From NCBI RefSeq assembly GCF_008630065.1, contig NZ_VWPL01000013.1:1-64000 (forward strand): 64,000 bases of DNA, read 5' to 3'. Every line of letters starts with the position of its first letter. The first letter of the stretch is position 1. Below, piece by piece: positions 1 through 10,958 of the stretch. The translations under genes and the position numbers were made by a program. Under the pieces are notes generated by a model. It had not been told where the DNA came from and ran no database searches. It was given only the letters and a program-made list of their open reading frames with translations. Source of the stretch: Blastochloris sulfoviridis (GTDB lineage: Bacteria > Pseudomonadota > Alphaproteobacteria > Rhizobiales > Xanthobacteraceae).

Positions 1-65
1 GGGGGTTGGGGGGCGGTTTCTCCCCCCCCCCTTTGGGGGGGGGGGCCCCCCCCTACCAACCTCCG
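1..65. other. Low-complexity G/C homopolymer edge
   Basis: Runs of G and C with little else fill the first 53 bases. They look like an unreliable contig or read end rather than biological sequence. No gene is supported here; the long plus-strand frame across this region is antisense to ntrX and is not credible. Confidence 0.6.
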
Positions 66-175
66 GCGCGGCGGGTGAGGGGTAAAACCGAGCGGGTTCG
101 AGGAGACCCCTCACCCGGCTCGACCTCGCCTTGCTCGGTCTCGCCACCCTCTCCCACAAGGGGAGAGGGAAGAAA
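66..175. repeat. Dispersed palindromic repeat (ccctctccc family)
   Basis: Contains GGTGAGGGGT and its inverse CCCCTCACCC, then CACCCTCTCCCACAAGGGG. The same signature modules recur in a longer palindromic arrangement at 50607-50752. Non-coding dispersed element. Confidence 0.6.
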
Positions 176-237
176 GAAGCCGAGCCAACAATACGGACAT
201 TTTATACCGCATATTCGCCGGCGCGACCTTCCGCCCT

Positions 238-337
238 CTCGCAAAACCGGTTCCCACTTTTGCGGAGAATGCGCGGGTTGCCGAGTTGACGCATTCTCTG
301 TCGCAAAACCGGTTCCCACTTTTGCGGAGAATGCGTC
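238..337. repeat. Two REP-type hairpin repeats
   Basis: Two copies of a short element with the core CGCAAAACCGGTTCCCAC followed by TTTTGCGGAGAATGCG lie at 238-275 and 288-337. The second is a full palindrome: GACGCATTCTC pairs with GAGAATGCGTC and CGCAAAA pairs with TTTTGCG. It overlaps the stop codon of ntrX, so it may also end or stabilise that transcript. Related copies occur at 23700-23735, 40204-40240 and, degenerate, 55545-55590. Confidence 0.75.
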
Positions 338-1703
338 AGCCGATGCCGAGCGTCTTCAGCTTGCGGTGGAGCGCGGAGCGCTCCATGCCGACGAACTCGG
401 CGGTGCGCGAGATGTTGCCGGAGAAGCGGCTGATCTGGGCGGCGAGATATTCGCGCTCGAACAGCTCGCGCGCCTCGCGCAGCGACAGGCGCATGATCTG
501 GTCGCCGCCCGAGCCGTTGGGCATGGTCGGCATCAGCGCGCCGACATCCTGCGGCAGCATGCTGGCATTGACCGCCGCCTCCGGGTCGCCGCCGGCGAGA
601 ATCAGCAGCCGCTCGACATTGTTGCGCAACTGGCGGACGTTGCCCGGCCAGTCGTGCGCCTGCAGCACGGCCATCGCGTCCTCGCCGATGGTGCGCCTGG
701 GCAGGCCGGTGGTCAGCGAGATCTGCTCCTGGAAATAGTCGATCAGCTCGGAGATGTCCTCGCGCCGCTCGGCGAGCGAGGGGACGCGGATCGGCACCAC
801 CGACAGGCGGTGATAGAGATCCTCGCGGAAGCGGCCGGCGGCGATCTCGGCCTCCAGATTGCGGCTGGTGGAGGAGATGATCCGCACGTCGACGTGCACG
901 CGGGTGGTGCCGCCCACTCGCACGAAGTTCTGGTCGACCAGCACGCGCAGGATCCTGTTCTGCGTCTCGCGCGGCATGTCGGCGATCTCGTCGATGAACA
1001 GCGTGCCGCCGTGCGCCTCCTCCAGCGCGCCGACGCTGCGGCCGCGCTGGTCGCCGCCCTCGACGCCGAACAGCTCGGTCTCCATCCGCTCGGGCGTGAT
1101 GGTGACGGCGTTGGTGACGACGAACGGCCCGCCCGCCCGGCTCGACTGGTTGTGGATCATGCGCGCCGCCAGCTCCTTGCCGGAACCGGAGGGGCCGACC
1201 AGGAGCACGCGGCTGTTGGTGGGGGCCACACGCTCGATCGCGACGCGAAGCTGGTTCATTGCCGGCGAGGCGCCGACAAGACGCTGCGCGATCGGCGTCA
1301 TGCTCTTGAGTTCCTTGACCTCGCGCTTCAGCCGCATGGTCTCGATGGCGCGCTCGACGACCAGCACCAGCCGGTCGGCCTTGAACGGCTTCTCGATGAA
1401 GTCGTAGGCGCCCTTGCGGATCGCCGTCACCGCGGTCTCGATGTTGCCGTGGCCGGAGATCATCACCACCTGCACGTCGGGGTGGTGGGTCTTGATGATT
1501 TCGAGAAGCTGCAGCCCGTCGAGCCGGCTGCCCTCCAGCCAGATGTCGAGCAGCACGAGGTGGGGCCGGCGCTGCTCGATCGAGGCCAGCGCGGTGTCGC
1601 TGTCGCCGGCGACGCGGGCGTTGTAGCCCTCGTCCTCCAGGATGCCGGCGACCAGTTCGCGAATGTCGGCTTCATCGTCCACGATCAGAATGTCGGAGGC
1701 CAT
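336..1703 (-). CDS. ntrX: Nitrogen regulation response regulator NtrX
   Basis: 455-residue cytoplasmic response regulator, partner of the membrane kinase NtrY encoded just upstream (4-nt gap). It has an N-terminal receiver domain (DDEAD acidic cluster, phospho-acceptor Asp in LLDIWLEG, Lys in EKPF), a central AAA+ domain with Walker A GPSGSGKE and Walker B-like GGTLFIDEIADMP, and a C-terminal Fis-type helix-turn-helix ending at MERSALHRKLKTLGIG. The sigma-54 contact loop GAFTGA is absent; the matching stretch reads VEGGDQRGRSVGALEE. Alphaproteobacterial NtrX proteins are known to lack this loop and to act mostly at sigma-70 promoters in nitrogen, redox and envelope control. Identity is very secure from domains and synteny. 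Confidence 0.96.
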   Translation of the reverse strand: MASDILIVDDEADIRELVAGILEDEGYNARVAGDSDTALASIEQRRPHLVLLDIWLEGSRLDGLQLLEIIKTHHPDVQVVMISGHGNIETAVTAIRKGAYDFIEKPFKADRLVLVVERAIETMRLKREVKELKSMTPIAQRLVGASPAMNQLRVAIERVAPTNSRVLLVGPSGSGKELAARMIHNQSSRAGGPFVVTNAVTITPERMETELFGVEGGDQRGRSVGALEEAHGGTLFIDEIADMPRETQNRILRVLVDQNFVRVGGTTRVHVDVRIISSTSRNLEAEIAAGRFREDLYHRLSVVPIRVPSLAERREDISELIDYFQEQISLTTGLPRRTIGEDAMAVLQAHDWPGNVRQLRNNVERLLILAGGDPEAAVNASMLPQDVGALMPTMPNGSGGDQIMRLSLREARELFEREYLAAQISRFSGNISRTAEFVGMERSALHRKLKTLGIG

Positions 1704-1707
1704 GTGG

Positions 1708-4065
1708 TCACCTCTGCCGGGCGTCGTGAGCGGACGCCGGCTGGGCCGGCGCCGGCGGATCGATGCGGAATCTCAGGCGCACCCACGCCCCGCGCCCGCC
1801 GCTGGCGACCGCTGGCGCGTCGGCCAGCTCGATGCCGCCGCCATGGTCCTCCAGGATCTTGCCGACGATGGCGAGGCCGAGGCCGGTGCCCTTCTCGCGG
1901 GTGGTGACATAGGGCTCCAGCAGGCGCTGGCGGTTCTCGGACGGCAGGCCGATGCCGTTGTCGACGATGTCGACCAGCACGTCGCCGCCGTCCCGGGTCA
2001 GCGTCACCGCGATCTTCGGCGGATCGGCCGGATCGGGCGGTGCGGCGGAGATCGCCTCGGTGGCGTTCTTGACGATGTTGGTGACCGCCTGGGAGAGCTG
2101 GCGGCGGTCGAAGCGCGCCATCAACGGGCCGTCGGGCAGGTGCGTCTCGAAGGCGATGTCGGGATTGCCCATCTGCATCAGGAACACCGCCTGGCGCACC
2201 ATGTCGACGGCGTCGTGCTCGCCCAGCGTCGGCTTGGGCATGCGGGCGAAGGAGGCGAACTCGTCGACCATGCGGCCGATGTCGCCGACCTGGCGGATGA
2301 TGGTGTCGGTGCACTGCTCGAACACGTCGCGGTCGGTGGTGATCACCTTGCCGTACTTGCGCTTGAGGCGTTCGGCCGAAAGCTGGATCGGGGTCAGCGG
2401 GTTCTTGATCTCGTGGGCGATGCGGCGCGCCACGTCCGCCCAGGCCGAGGTGCGCTGGGCGGTGACGAGGTCGGTGATGTCGTCAAGGGTGACGATGTAG
2501 CCGCGGTTGGGGTCGGCCGACTGCTCGCCGGTGATGCGCACCAGGAGCGTCCGCTCGCGGCCCTTGCGGGCGAGCGTCACCTGCCCCTGCACCAGCCGGC
2601 TGAAGCCGGCGCGCACGTCGCGCAAGAGCGGCGCGAGCTCGGGCACCACCTCGGCCAGCGGCTTGCCCACCGCGTCCGCGGCATCGAGGTGCAGCAGGCT
2701 CTCGGCCGAGCGGTTGACGATGGTGATGAGCCCGCCCGAATCGAGGCCGAACACGCCGGCCGACACGCCCGCCAGCACCGCCTCGGTGAAGCGGCGGCGC
2801 TGGTCGATCAGGTCGCGGGCGCTGATCAGGTCGTCGCGCTGGTTGCGCAGCTCCTGCGTCATCTTGTTGAAGGTCTCGCCGAGGCTGGCAAGGTCGCCCT
2901 CGGCGCGGCGCACCGGCACCTGGACGTAGAGATTGCCGGCGCCGACCAGATTTGCGGCGCTGATCAGCCGGCGGATCGGCGCCACCAGTGTGTTGGCGAA
3001 CGACAGGCCGAGCCACACCGCCGACAAGAGCACGATCAGCGCGATGACCACATACATCAGCGCGAACGCCACCTGCACGCCGAACCGCCGCTCCTCCAGC
3101 AGGCGGAACTCGTCGATGCTGGCCTGGGTCTTCTGCAGATAGTCGATGACGCGCGCATCGATCGGCCGCGCCACGAACAGATAGGTGTCGTCATAGCCGC
3201 GCAGCGGCACCACGGCGGCGACGATGTCGTTGTTGCCGATGATCTGGATCAGCGGCTGCTCCAACGTCGCCTCCTGCACCGGCAGGTTCGGCGGGATGAG
3301 GATCTCGCGGCCGATCTGGATGTTGGCCCGCTCGATCACCGACAGGTCGCGCTTGATCAGCATGGCCACCGGCAGGCCGCGCAGCGTCGCCTGCCCGGTC
3401 AGGATCTGGCGGAAGCGCTCGCGGTCGGAGGCGAAGATCGGCTGCAGCCGGGTCATGTCCTGGGCCATCGCCAGCGCCTCGCTGCGGATGCCGCCGGCGT
3501 GCTCGCGCACATAGGCCTGGCCGACCCAGATCGAGGTCTCGACGATCAACCGCGTGCGCTCGGAGAACCAGCGGTCGAGGCCGCGGTCGAGGGTGATGGA
3601 GGCCACCACCGCCACCAGGATCGCCGGCAGCGCCGCGACGATGCTGAACAGCGACACGATTCGGGTGTGCAGGCGCGCCGCCGCCCGGCCGCGCTTCCTG
3701 GCGATCCACAGCGAGATGGCCTCGCGGGCGATCACCGCCAGCAGCGCCGCCACGGTGGCGCCGTTGGTGGCCAGCAGGGTGACCACGATCTCGTGGGTGG
3801 GGGCGATCGGCGTCAGCCCGGCCAGCACCAGGAAGGTCGCCAGCGCCGACAGGAGCGCCGCCATCACCGCCAGCGGCCCGAGGATGCGCCCCAGCCGGTG
3901 GCGCCTCAGGCCGGAATAGCCGAGCGTCTCGGTTCCGCCCGCTGCCGGCACGATCTGCGTCTGTTGCACCGCCACCTCAAGCTCCGCTGCCGGCCCGCCC
4001 CGCTGCCACGGCGCCGGCCGCGTGCGGCGCCACGGCTGGCGAAGAACGCTGCTTTCCGACAACAC
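1708..4065 (-). CDS. ntrY: Sensor histidine kinase NtrY
   Basis: 785-residue inner-membrane histidine kinase that phosphorylates NtrX. The N-terminal third has several hydrophobic segments (about residues 63-85, 90-112, 135-160, and 305-330), with a periplasmic stretch before the last. A HAMP linker follows, then a PAS-like domain (from about 390), the H-box [18 protein letters not shown] with phospho-acceptor His near residue 551, and an ATPase domain with N-box IVKNATEAI and G boxes DNGIGL and GTGLGLAI. The start at 4065 gives a cytoplasmic tail rich in Arg and Pro; a later start is possible. It is separated from ntrC by 874 bases of repeats, so ntrYX may be transcribed independently of ntrBC. 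Confidence 0.95.
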   Translation of the reverse strand: MLSESSVLRQPWRRTRPAPWQRGGPAAELEVAVQQTQIVPAAGGTETLGYSGLRRHRLGRILGPLAVMAALLSALATFLVLAGLTPIAPTHEIVVTLLATNGATVAALLAVIAREAISLWIARKRGRAAARLHTRIVSLFSIVAALPAILVAVVASITLDRGLDRWFSERTRLIVETSIWVGQAYVREHAGGIRSEALAMAQDMTRLQPIFASDRERFRQILTGQATLRGLPVAMLIKRDLSVIERANIQIGREILIPPNLPVQEATLEQPLIQIIGNNDIVAAVVPLRGYDDTYLFVARPIDARVIDYLQKTQASIDEFRLLEERRFGVQVAFALMYVVIALIVLLSAVWLGLSFANTLVAPIRRLISAANLVGAGNLYVQVPVRRAEGDLASLGETFNKMTQELRNQRDDLISARDLIDQRRRFTEAVLAGVSAGVFGLDSGGLITIVNRSAESLLHLDAADAVGKPLAEVVPELAPLLRDVRAGFSRLVQGQVTLARKGRERTLLVRITGEQSADPNRGYIVTLDDITDLVTAQRTSAWADVARRIAHEIKNPLTPIQLSAERLKRKYGKVITTDRDVFEQCTDTIIRQVGDIGRMVDEFASFARMPKPTLGEHDAVDMVRQAVFLMQMGNPDIAFETHLPDGPLMARFDRRQLSQAVTNIVKNATEAISAAPPDPADPPKIAVTLTRDGGDVLVDIVDNGIGLPSENRQRLLEPYVTTREKGTGLGLAIVGKILEDHGGGIELADAPAVASGGRGAWVRLRFRIDPPAPAQPASAHDARQR

Positions 4066-4939
4066 TGGTGCAAAAATGTGACAGACCGCGGCCGGTTGCC
4101 GCGAATTGCGGTGTCATCTCGCGGGAAGGGCCCGTCGTCCCGGGCAAGGGCCGAAGGGCCGCGACCCGGGACCGTGTGCAGGAAGGGGTCTTTTCCGGAG
4201 GACGATCCCGGCTCGGCGCTACGCGCCGTCCGGGAAGACAAGCTCACGCTCGCCCAGGATGACAACAGATGCAAGGTCGTCATCCCGGGCAAGCGGCGCC
4301 AGCCGCGCGACCCGGGATCGTTTGCAGGAAGGGGTCTTTTCCGGAGGACGATCCCGGCTCGGCGCTACGCGCCGTCCGGGATGACAAGCTCACGCTCGCC
4401 CGGGATGACAACAGACGTGAGGTCGTCGTCCCGGGCAAGCGGCGTCAGCCGCGCGACCCGGGACCGTTTGCAGGAAGGGGTCTTTTCCGGAGGACGATCC
4501 CGGCTCGGCGCTACGCGCCGTCCGGGATGACAAGCTCACGCTCGCCCGGGATGACAACAGACGTGAGGCTGTCGTCCCGGGCAAGCGGCGCCAGCCGCGC
4601 GACCCGGGACCGTGTGCAGGAAGGGGGCTTTTCCGGAGGACGATCCCGGCTCGGCGCTACGCGCCGTCCGGGATGACAAGCTCACCCAAGCCCGGGATGA
4701 CAACAGACGTGAGGCTGTCGTCCCGGGCAAGCGGCGCCCGCCGCGCGACCCGGGATCGTTTGCAGGAAGGGGTCTTTTCCGGAGGACGATCCCGGGTCTC
4801 GCCAACGCTCGCCCGGGATGACGCGGCGCGAAACTGGCGATCCCGGGTCTCGCTAACGCTCGCCCGGGATGACGCGGCGCGAAACTGGCGATCCCGGGTC
4901 TCGCTGACGCTCGCCCGGGATGACGCCCTCGCCCCTGCC
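4066..4939. repeat. 146-bp and 51-bp tandem repeats between ntrC and ntrY
   Basis: Five tandem units with a 146-bp period (145 for the first) run from about 4130 to 4800. Equivalent CCCGGGC positions are 4139, 4284, 4430, 4576 and 4722. Each unit contains CCCGGGATGACA and its inverse, plus AGGAAGGGGTCTTTTCCGGA. They are followed by three shorter units starting at 4788, 4839 and 4890 (51-bp period) with GATCCCGGGTCTCGC and GCTCGCCCGGGATGACGC. A related copy lies at 58850-58968. Open frames through the array are by-products of a repeat with no internal stops. No gene is supported here. Confidence 0.85.
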
Positions 4940-6382
<1,443 letters not shown>

Positions 6383-6487
6383 CGAAAACTCCCTCGAGCG
6401 TATCGCGCAGCGGTCGAAACCGGTTTTGCGCACGAAACGCGACAAGACAAAGATCCAGAGCCTGATCCGATCCAGTCGGCGGCGGCT

Positions 6488-7624
6488 CTAGCGGCGGGCG
6501 GGGGCCGGACGGCCTCCAGTGTAGATCGGCATCAGGACGCGGAACGTCGTGCGACGCGGCTGCGAGTCGCACTCGACGATCCCGCCATGGTCGCCGACGA
6601 TCTTCGCCACCAATGCAAGTCCCAGGCCGGTTCCGGTCGGCTTGGTGGTGACGAACGGGTCGAACAGATGCGGCAGCAGGTCGGACGGCACGCCGGGGCC
6701 GTTGTCGCGCACGCAGAACTCCAGCGGCAGGCCGATGCGCGTCTGGGTGCCGGGCACGGTGAGCCGCACGCCGGGCCGAAACGCGGTGGTGAGCTGGATC
6801 TCGCCGTCGGTGGCCTCGGGGCCGATCGCCTCGGCGGCGTTCTTCACCAGGTTGAGGAACACCTGGATGAGCTGGTCGCGATTGGCCAGCACCGGCGGCA
6901 GCGAGGGGTCGTACTCCTCGACGAAGCGGATGTTGCGTCCGAAACCCGACACGGCGAGGCGTTTGACGTGCTCCAGCACGGCATGGATGTTGACCGGCTC
7001 GCGATCGACCGGCCGCTCGTCGGCGAACACCTCCATGCGGTCGACCAGCTTGACGATGCGGTCGGCCTCGTCGCAGATCAGGCGGGTCAGCGCCCGGTCC
7101 TGGTCCTCCACCGACTGTTCGAGGAGCTGCGCCGCGCCGCGGATGCCCGACAGCGGGTTCTTGATCTCGTGCGCCAGCATGGCGGCGAGCGCGGTGACCG
7201 AGCGGGCGGCGCCGCGATGGGTGAGCTGGCGGTCCATCTTGTCGGCGATGGTGCGCTCCTGCAGCATCACCACCACGCTGCCCGGATCCTCCGGCATCGG
7301 CGAGACATAGATGTCGACGACGCGCTCGCCGGTGCGGGGGCTGCCGAGATCGACGCGATATTCGGCGACCGGGGAGCGGCGCAGGCGCACGTCCTCGACC
7401 AGCGACAAGAGCGCGCTGCCGAACGGCACGAGGTCGGTCAGGCGGTGGCGGCGCAGCATCAGCTTGGAGACGTGGAAGAACGCCTCGGCCGCGACATTGG
7501 CGTCGAGGATGTAACCGTCACGGCCGACCGTCAGCACGGCGTGCGGCAGGGCGTTGAGCACGACATCGGGGCCGGGGAAGCCGCCGGCGCGGTCGGCTGC
7601 CTTGCGTTTCTCGGCGGCACTCAT
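6488..7624 (-). CDS. ntrB: Nitrogen regulation histidine kinase NtrB
   Basis: 378-residue soluble histidine kinase/phosphatase that controls NtrC and normally answers to PII proteins. It has an N-terminal PAS domain (residues about 20-125), the H-box [17 protein letters not shown] with phospho-acceptor His, N-box [11 protein letters not shown], and ATPase G boxes DNGPGVP and [13 protein letters not shown]. No membrane segment is visible, as expected. Its start overlaps the dusB stop by 4 nt, so the two are translationally coupled; ntrC follows about 105 nt downstream. Confidence 0.96.
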   Translation of the reverse strand: MSAAEKRKAADRAGGFPGPDVVLNALPHAVLTVGRDGYILDANVAAEAFFHVSKLMLRRHRLTDLVPFGSALLSLVEDVRLRRSPVAEYRVDLGSPRTGERVVDIYVSPMPEDPGSVVVMLQERTIADKMDRQLTHRGAARSVTALAAMLAHEIKNPLSGIRGAAQLLEQSVEDQDRALTRLICDEADRIVKLVDRMEVFADERPVDREPVNIHAVLEHVKRLAVSGFGRNIRFVEEYDPSLPPVLANRDQLIQVFLNLVKNAAEAIGPEATDGEIQLTTAFRPGVRLTVPGTQTRIGLPLEFCVRDNGPGVPSDLLPHLFDPFVTTKPTGTGLGLALVAKIVGDHGGIVECDSQPRRTTFRVLMPIYTGGRPAPARR

Positions 7625-8658
7625 GCGGCCTCCTTCCAGGCGAACGCCGCGAAGGCATCCGCCAGCAATGCGCGAACGCGGGCCGGCTCGGCGGCGGTCA
7701 GCACGCGCTGGCGCCAGACGCCCGCCGCGTCCGGCGCGGCCCCGGCCGTCGCCGCGGCCACCGCGAGGCCCCAGCCCAAATGCTTGCGCGCCACCTTGAG
7801 CCCAACCTCACAACCGTGATGCGACAGCAGCGCCTCGTGCAGCTCCAACAGCACGTCGCGCTGCTCGGCGAGCGGCGGATCGCCAGCCGGCGCGCCGCCC
7901 GCAAGCTCGCGGGCGATGCGGCCCGGCAGCCAGGGGCGGCCCTGGGCGGCGCGGCCCACCATCACCCCATCGGCGCCGGAGGCGCCGAGCGCGGCGCGCG
8001 CGTCCGCCGCCGAGGCGATGTCGCCATTGGCGATGACCGGAATCGTCACGTGCGCCTTCACTTGGCCGATCGCCGCCCAGTCGGCGCGGCCCGAATAGAA
8101 CTGGCGGCGGGTGCGCCCGTGCACGGTGACGGCGGCAGCCCCCGCGGCCTCAGCCCGCCGCGCCAGCTCGGCGGCGTTGATGCTGGCCTCGTCCCAGCCC
8201 AGCCGCATCTTGACGGTGACCGGCACCGCGACGCGCGCGGTGACCGCCGCGACCAGCCGCTCGGCATGGTCGAGATTGCGCATCAAGGCGGCGCCCGCCT
8301 CGCCGCCCGTCACCTTCTTGGCCGGACAACCCATATTGAGGTCGATCAGGTCGGCGCCTGCGCCCTCGGCCAGTTCGGCCGCGGCGGCAAGCTGGCCCGC
8401 CTCGCGGCCGGCGAGCTGCACCGCGTGCAGGCCGCCCTCGACCCGCTCGGCCCGCAGGCGCGCCTCGACCTCGCCGCGCATCAGCCAGCCGGAGGCGATC
8501 ATTTCCGACACCACGAGGCCGGCGCCATAACGCAGCGCGAGCTGGCGCACCGGCGCGTCGGTGATGCCGGCCATCGGAGCCAGCACCACGCCATTGGCCA
8601 GGGTCAACCGTCCGATCCTGACGGGTGGCGTGCCTGCGATCGAGGCCGTTTCGACCAT
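7621..8658 (-). CDS. dusB: tRNA-dihydrouridine synthase DusB (NifR3)
   Basis: 345-residue FMN-dependent enzyme that reduces uridine to dihydrouridine in tRNA. The TIM-barrel start [17 protein letters not shown], the catalytic cysteine in [10 protein letters not shown] and the substrate-binding stretch VKMRLGWDE and TVHGRTR are intact. It is the first gene of the dusB-ntrB-ntrC operon, an arrangement known as nifR3-ntrBC in alphaproteobacteria, and is divergent from ispDF across a 142-nt spacer that must hold both promoters. Confidence 0.95.
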   Translation of the reverse strand: MVETASIAGTPPVRIGRLTLANGVVLAPMAGITDAPVRQLALRYGAGLVVSEMIASGWLMRGEVEARLRAERVEGGLHAVQLAGREAGQLAAAAELAEGAGADLIDLNMGCPAKKVTGGEAGAALMRNLDHAERLVAAVTARVAVPVTVKMRLGWDEASINAAELARRAEAAGAAAVTVHGRTRRQFYSGRADWAAIGQVKAHVTIPVIANGDIASAADARAALGASGADGVMVGRAAQGRPWLPGRIARELAGGAPAGDPPLAEQRDVLLELHEALLSHHGCEVGLKVARKHLGWGLAVAAATAGAAPDAAGVWRQRVLTAAEPARVRALLADAFAAFAWKEAA

Positions 8659-8800
8659 GAATTGCTCATTAACTAGGCGCCTTGCGGCGATGCCCAGAGT
8701 TTAGTCAGAACCCACCGGCAATCAAGCCCCGTTTGATGCCTGTTTCATCGGCTTTCATCGGCGCTGACGGCCCGGCGAAAATGCGATACACGGCGCCGTG

Positions 8801-10000
8801 ATGTCACAGTCTCGTCCCGATCGGCCGAAGACGGCCGCCTTGATCGTCGCTGCCGGCCGCGGGGTGCGGGCGGGCGGCGACGTCCCCAAGCAGTACCGGC
8901 CGGTGCTCGGCCGATGCGCGCTGGCGCGCAGCCTCGCGCTGTTCGCCGGCCATCCGGAGGTCGATGTCGTCCAGCCGGTGATCGGCGAGGCCGACGGCCC
9001 GCTCTATGCGCAACTGGCGGATGCGGCGCCCTCCGTGCTGGCACCGGTCATCGGCGGCGCCACCCGCCAGGCCTCGGTGCGCGCCGGCCTTGCCGCTTTG
9101 GCAGGCCATAAGCCGGAAGTTGTGCTCATTCACGATGCAGCCCGCCCGTTCGCCTCGGACGCGCTGGTGTCGCGGGCCATCGCCGCGGGCCGGCTGGGGC
9201 CCGCCGTGCCGGGCGTGCCGGTGACCGACACCATCAAGGCGGTGGACGGTGCCGAGAAGATCGAATCCACGGTCGACCGCACCCGGCTGCGGGCGGTGCA
9301 GACGCCGCAGGCGTTCCCGTTCGCGCTGATCCAGGACCTCCACGCCCGCGCCGCCGCGGCCGGCCGCGACGACTTCACCGACGACGCGGCGCTGGCCGAA
9401 TGGGCCGGCCTGCCGGCCACGGTGTTCGCAGGCGAGCCAGGAAACATCAAATTGACGACGCCCGAAGACTTCACCTCGTCCGAAGCGCGCCTGCTGGCCG
9501 GGCTCGCCGACGTGCGCACCGGCTCCGGCTTCGACGTCCACGCCTTCGGCGACGGCGACCATGTGATTCTCGGCGGCCACGTCATCCCGCACAGCCGCGG
9601 CCTCGCCGGCCATTCCGACGCCGACGTGGTGCTGCACGCGCTGACCGACGCGGTGCTCGGCGCCATCGGCTCGGGCGACATCGGCTTCCACTTCCCGCCC
9701 TCCGACCCCAAATGGAAGGGCGCGTCCTCCGACCAGTTCCTCGCCCACGCCATCTCGCTGGTGAAGGCGCAAGGCGGGCTCGTCGCCCATCTCGACGCCA
9801 CGGTGATCTGCGAGGCGCCCAAGATCGGCCCGCACCGCGAGGCGATGCGCGCTTCGATCGCCCGCATCACCGGCCTGCCGGTCGAGCGAGTGTCGGTGAA
9901 GGCCACCACCACCGAGCAGCTCGGTTTCGCCGGCCGGCGCGAGGGCATCGCCGCGCTGGCCAGCGCCACCGTCCGCCTGCCATGGGGAGTCCATGATTGA
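8801..10000 (+). CDS. ispDF: Bifunctional MEP cytidylyltransferase / MEcPP synthase IspDF
   Basis: 399-residue fusion catalysing two non-consecutive steps of the methylerythritol phosphate isoprenoid pathway. The N-terminal IspD half has the nucleotide-binding motif [16 protein letters not shown] and [10 protein letters not shown]. The IspF half (from about residue 240) has the metal-binding GSGFDVHAF, the [15 protein letters not shown] motif and [19 protein letters not shown] immediately before the ATG is an alternative start. The fusion is common in alphaproteobacteria. In a phototroph this pathway feeds carotenoid, phytyl and quinone synthesis. The cinA gene overlaps its end by 8 nt. Confidence 0.96.
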   Translation: MSQSRPDRPKTAALIVAAGRGVRAGGDVPKQYRPVLGRCALARSLALFAGHPEVDVVQPVIGEADGPLYAQLADAAPSVLAPVIGGATRQASVRAGLAALAGHKPEVVLIHDAARPFASDALVSRAIAAGRLGPAVPGVPVTDTIKAVDGAEKIESTVDRTRLRAVQTPQAFPFALIQDLHARAAAAGRDDFTDDAALAEWAGLPATVFAGEPGNIKLTTPEDFTSSEARLLAGLADVRTGSGFDVHAFGDGDHVILGGHVIPHSRGLAGHSDADVVLHALTDAVLGAIGSGDIGFHFPPSDPKWKGASSDQFLAHAISLVKAQGGLVAHLDATVICEAPKIGPHREAMRASIARITGLPVERVSVKATTTEQLGFAGRREGIAALASATVRLPWGVHD

Positions 10001-10493
10001 CGACGACCTGCTGCGCGCCGCCGCGCACCTGCTCGACACCTGCCGCGCCCGCGGCCTGACGGTGGCGACCGCCGAATCGTGCACCGGCGGGCTGGTGGCG
10101 GCGGCCCTGACCGGCATCGCCGGCTCGTCGGACGTGGTCGACCGCGGGTTCGTCACCTACTCCAACGACGCAAAGTCGGACATGCTCGGCGTGCCCGCCG
10201 CAATGATCGCCAAATGCGGCGCAGTGAGCCGGGACGTCGCCGCAGCGATGGCCAACGGCGCGCTAGAGCACTCCAACGCCGCTCTTGCGGTGGCGATCAC
10301 CGGCATTGCCGGGCCGGGCGGCGGCTCGGCGGACAAGCCGGTCGGCCTCGTCCATTTCGCGGCGGCCGCGCGCGCGGGCACCGTCCTCCACCACGAGGCG
10401 CGGTTCGGCGAGATCGGGCGGGCCGGCGTGCGCCGGGCCGCGACCCTCAAGGCCTTGGAATTGCTTCAGGATCTGGCGGAGATGCCGCGGTAG
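9993..10493 (+). CDS. pncC: CinA-type nicotinamide-nucleotide amidase
   Basis: 166-residue stand-alone CinA C-terminal domain that deamidates nicotinamide mononucleotide to nicotinate mononucleotide in pyridine nucleotide salvage. Typical motifs are [17 protein letters not shown] near the N terminus, [15 protein letters not shown] and [19 protein letters not shown]. The N-terminal CinA domain is absent, as in many proteobacterial PncC proteins. It overlaps ispDF by 8 nt upstream and the convergent ratA-like gene by 28 nt at its 3' end. Confidence 0.93.
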   Translation: MIDDDLLRAAAHLLDTCRARGLTVATAESCTGGLVAAALTGIAGSSDVVDRGFVTYSNDAKSDMLGVPAAMIAKCGAVSRDVAAAMANGALEHSNAALAVAITGIAGPGGGSADKPVGLVHFAAAARAGTVLHHEARFGEIGRAGVRRAATLKALELLQDLAEMPR

Positions 10494-10948
10494 TTCCGGC
10501 CATAGAGCTGATCCGCCCGGTGCTCGAAGGCCTCGGAGAACTTGCGGAAGGCCGCGTCGAACATCGCGCCCATCAGCAGGCTGAGCGCACGCGAGCGGAA
10601 CTCGTACGTAATGAAGAAGTGGACCTCGGTCTGCTTCTCGTCGATCGTCTTGAAGCTCCAGGAATTCTCCAGGTGGCTGAACGGTCCGTCGAGGTATTCG
10701 ACCGAGATCAACATCTTCGGGATATCGAAGGTGGCGCGGCTGGTGAAGGTTTCGCGGATGGCGCGGAAGCCCACCGTCATGTCGGCGATGACGGTCTCCA
10801 CCCCCTCGACGCCGCTCGGCAGGCGGCGGCGGATGCGGCAGGACTGGCACCACGGCAGGAACTGCGGATAGCGCTCGCAGTCGGCCACAAGTTTGAACAT
10901 ATCCAAGGCACTATGCCGGACGCGGCGGACGGTACGAAAGGTCGTCAT
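10466..10948 (-). CDS. RatA/COQ10-type START-domain protein
   Basis: 160-residue polyketide-cyclase/START-like protein. MTTFRTVRRVRHSALDMFKLVADCERYPQFLPWC is the family's opening region (split here at residue 20 in spirit: the key part is YPQFLPWC). FTSRATFDIPKMLISVEY and LENSWSFKT follow. Members bind hydrophobic ligands such as ubiquinone (COQ10) or, in E. coli, act as RatA; the quinone role is more likely here. I chose ATG 10948 because similarity begins there; the longer frame runs into lipA. It lies 10 nt after lipA, a common order in Hyphomicrobiales. Confidence 0.88.
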   Translation of the reverse strand: MTTFRTVRRVRHSALDMFKLVADCERYPQFLPWCQSCRIRRRLPSGVEGVETVIADMTVGFRAIRETFTSRATFDIPKMLISVEYLDGPFSHLENSWSFKTIDEKQTEVHFFITYEFRSRALSLLMGAMFDAAFRKFSEAFEHRADQLYGRNYRGISARS

Positions 10949-10958
10949 GCGATCAGCA

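Noticed and set aside
6-4530. Very long plus-strand frames (633 and 962 codons) over ntrX and ntrY
   Set aside because: Antisense shadows created by high GC at third positions; compositions rich in Arg, His and Gly and no family motifs, while the minus strand encodes clear NtrX and NtrY.
4068-4821. Several overlapping 64-135 codon frames within the tandem repeat
   Set aside because: They repeat the same residues every 146 bp and shift frame between units; no RBS or family similarity.
4130-4930. CRISPR array
   Set aside because: Repeat units are adjacent copies of the same 146-bp or 51-bp sequence without unique spacers, and no cas genes are near.
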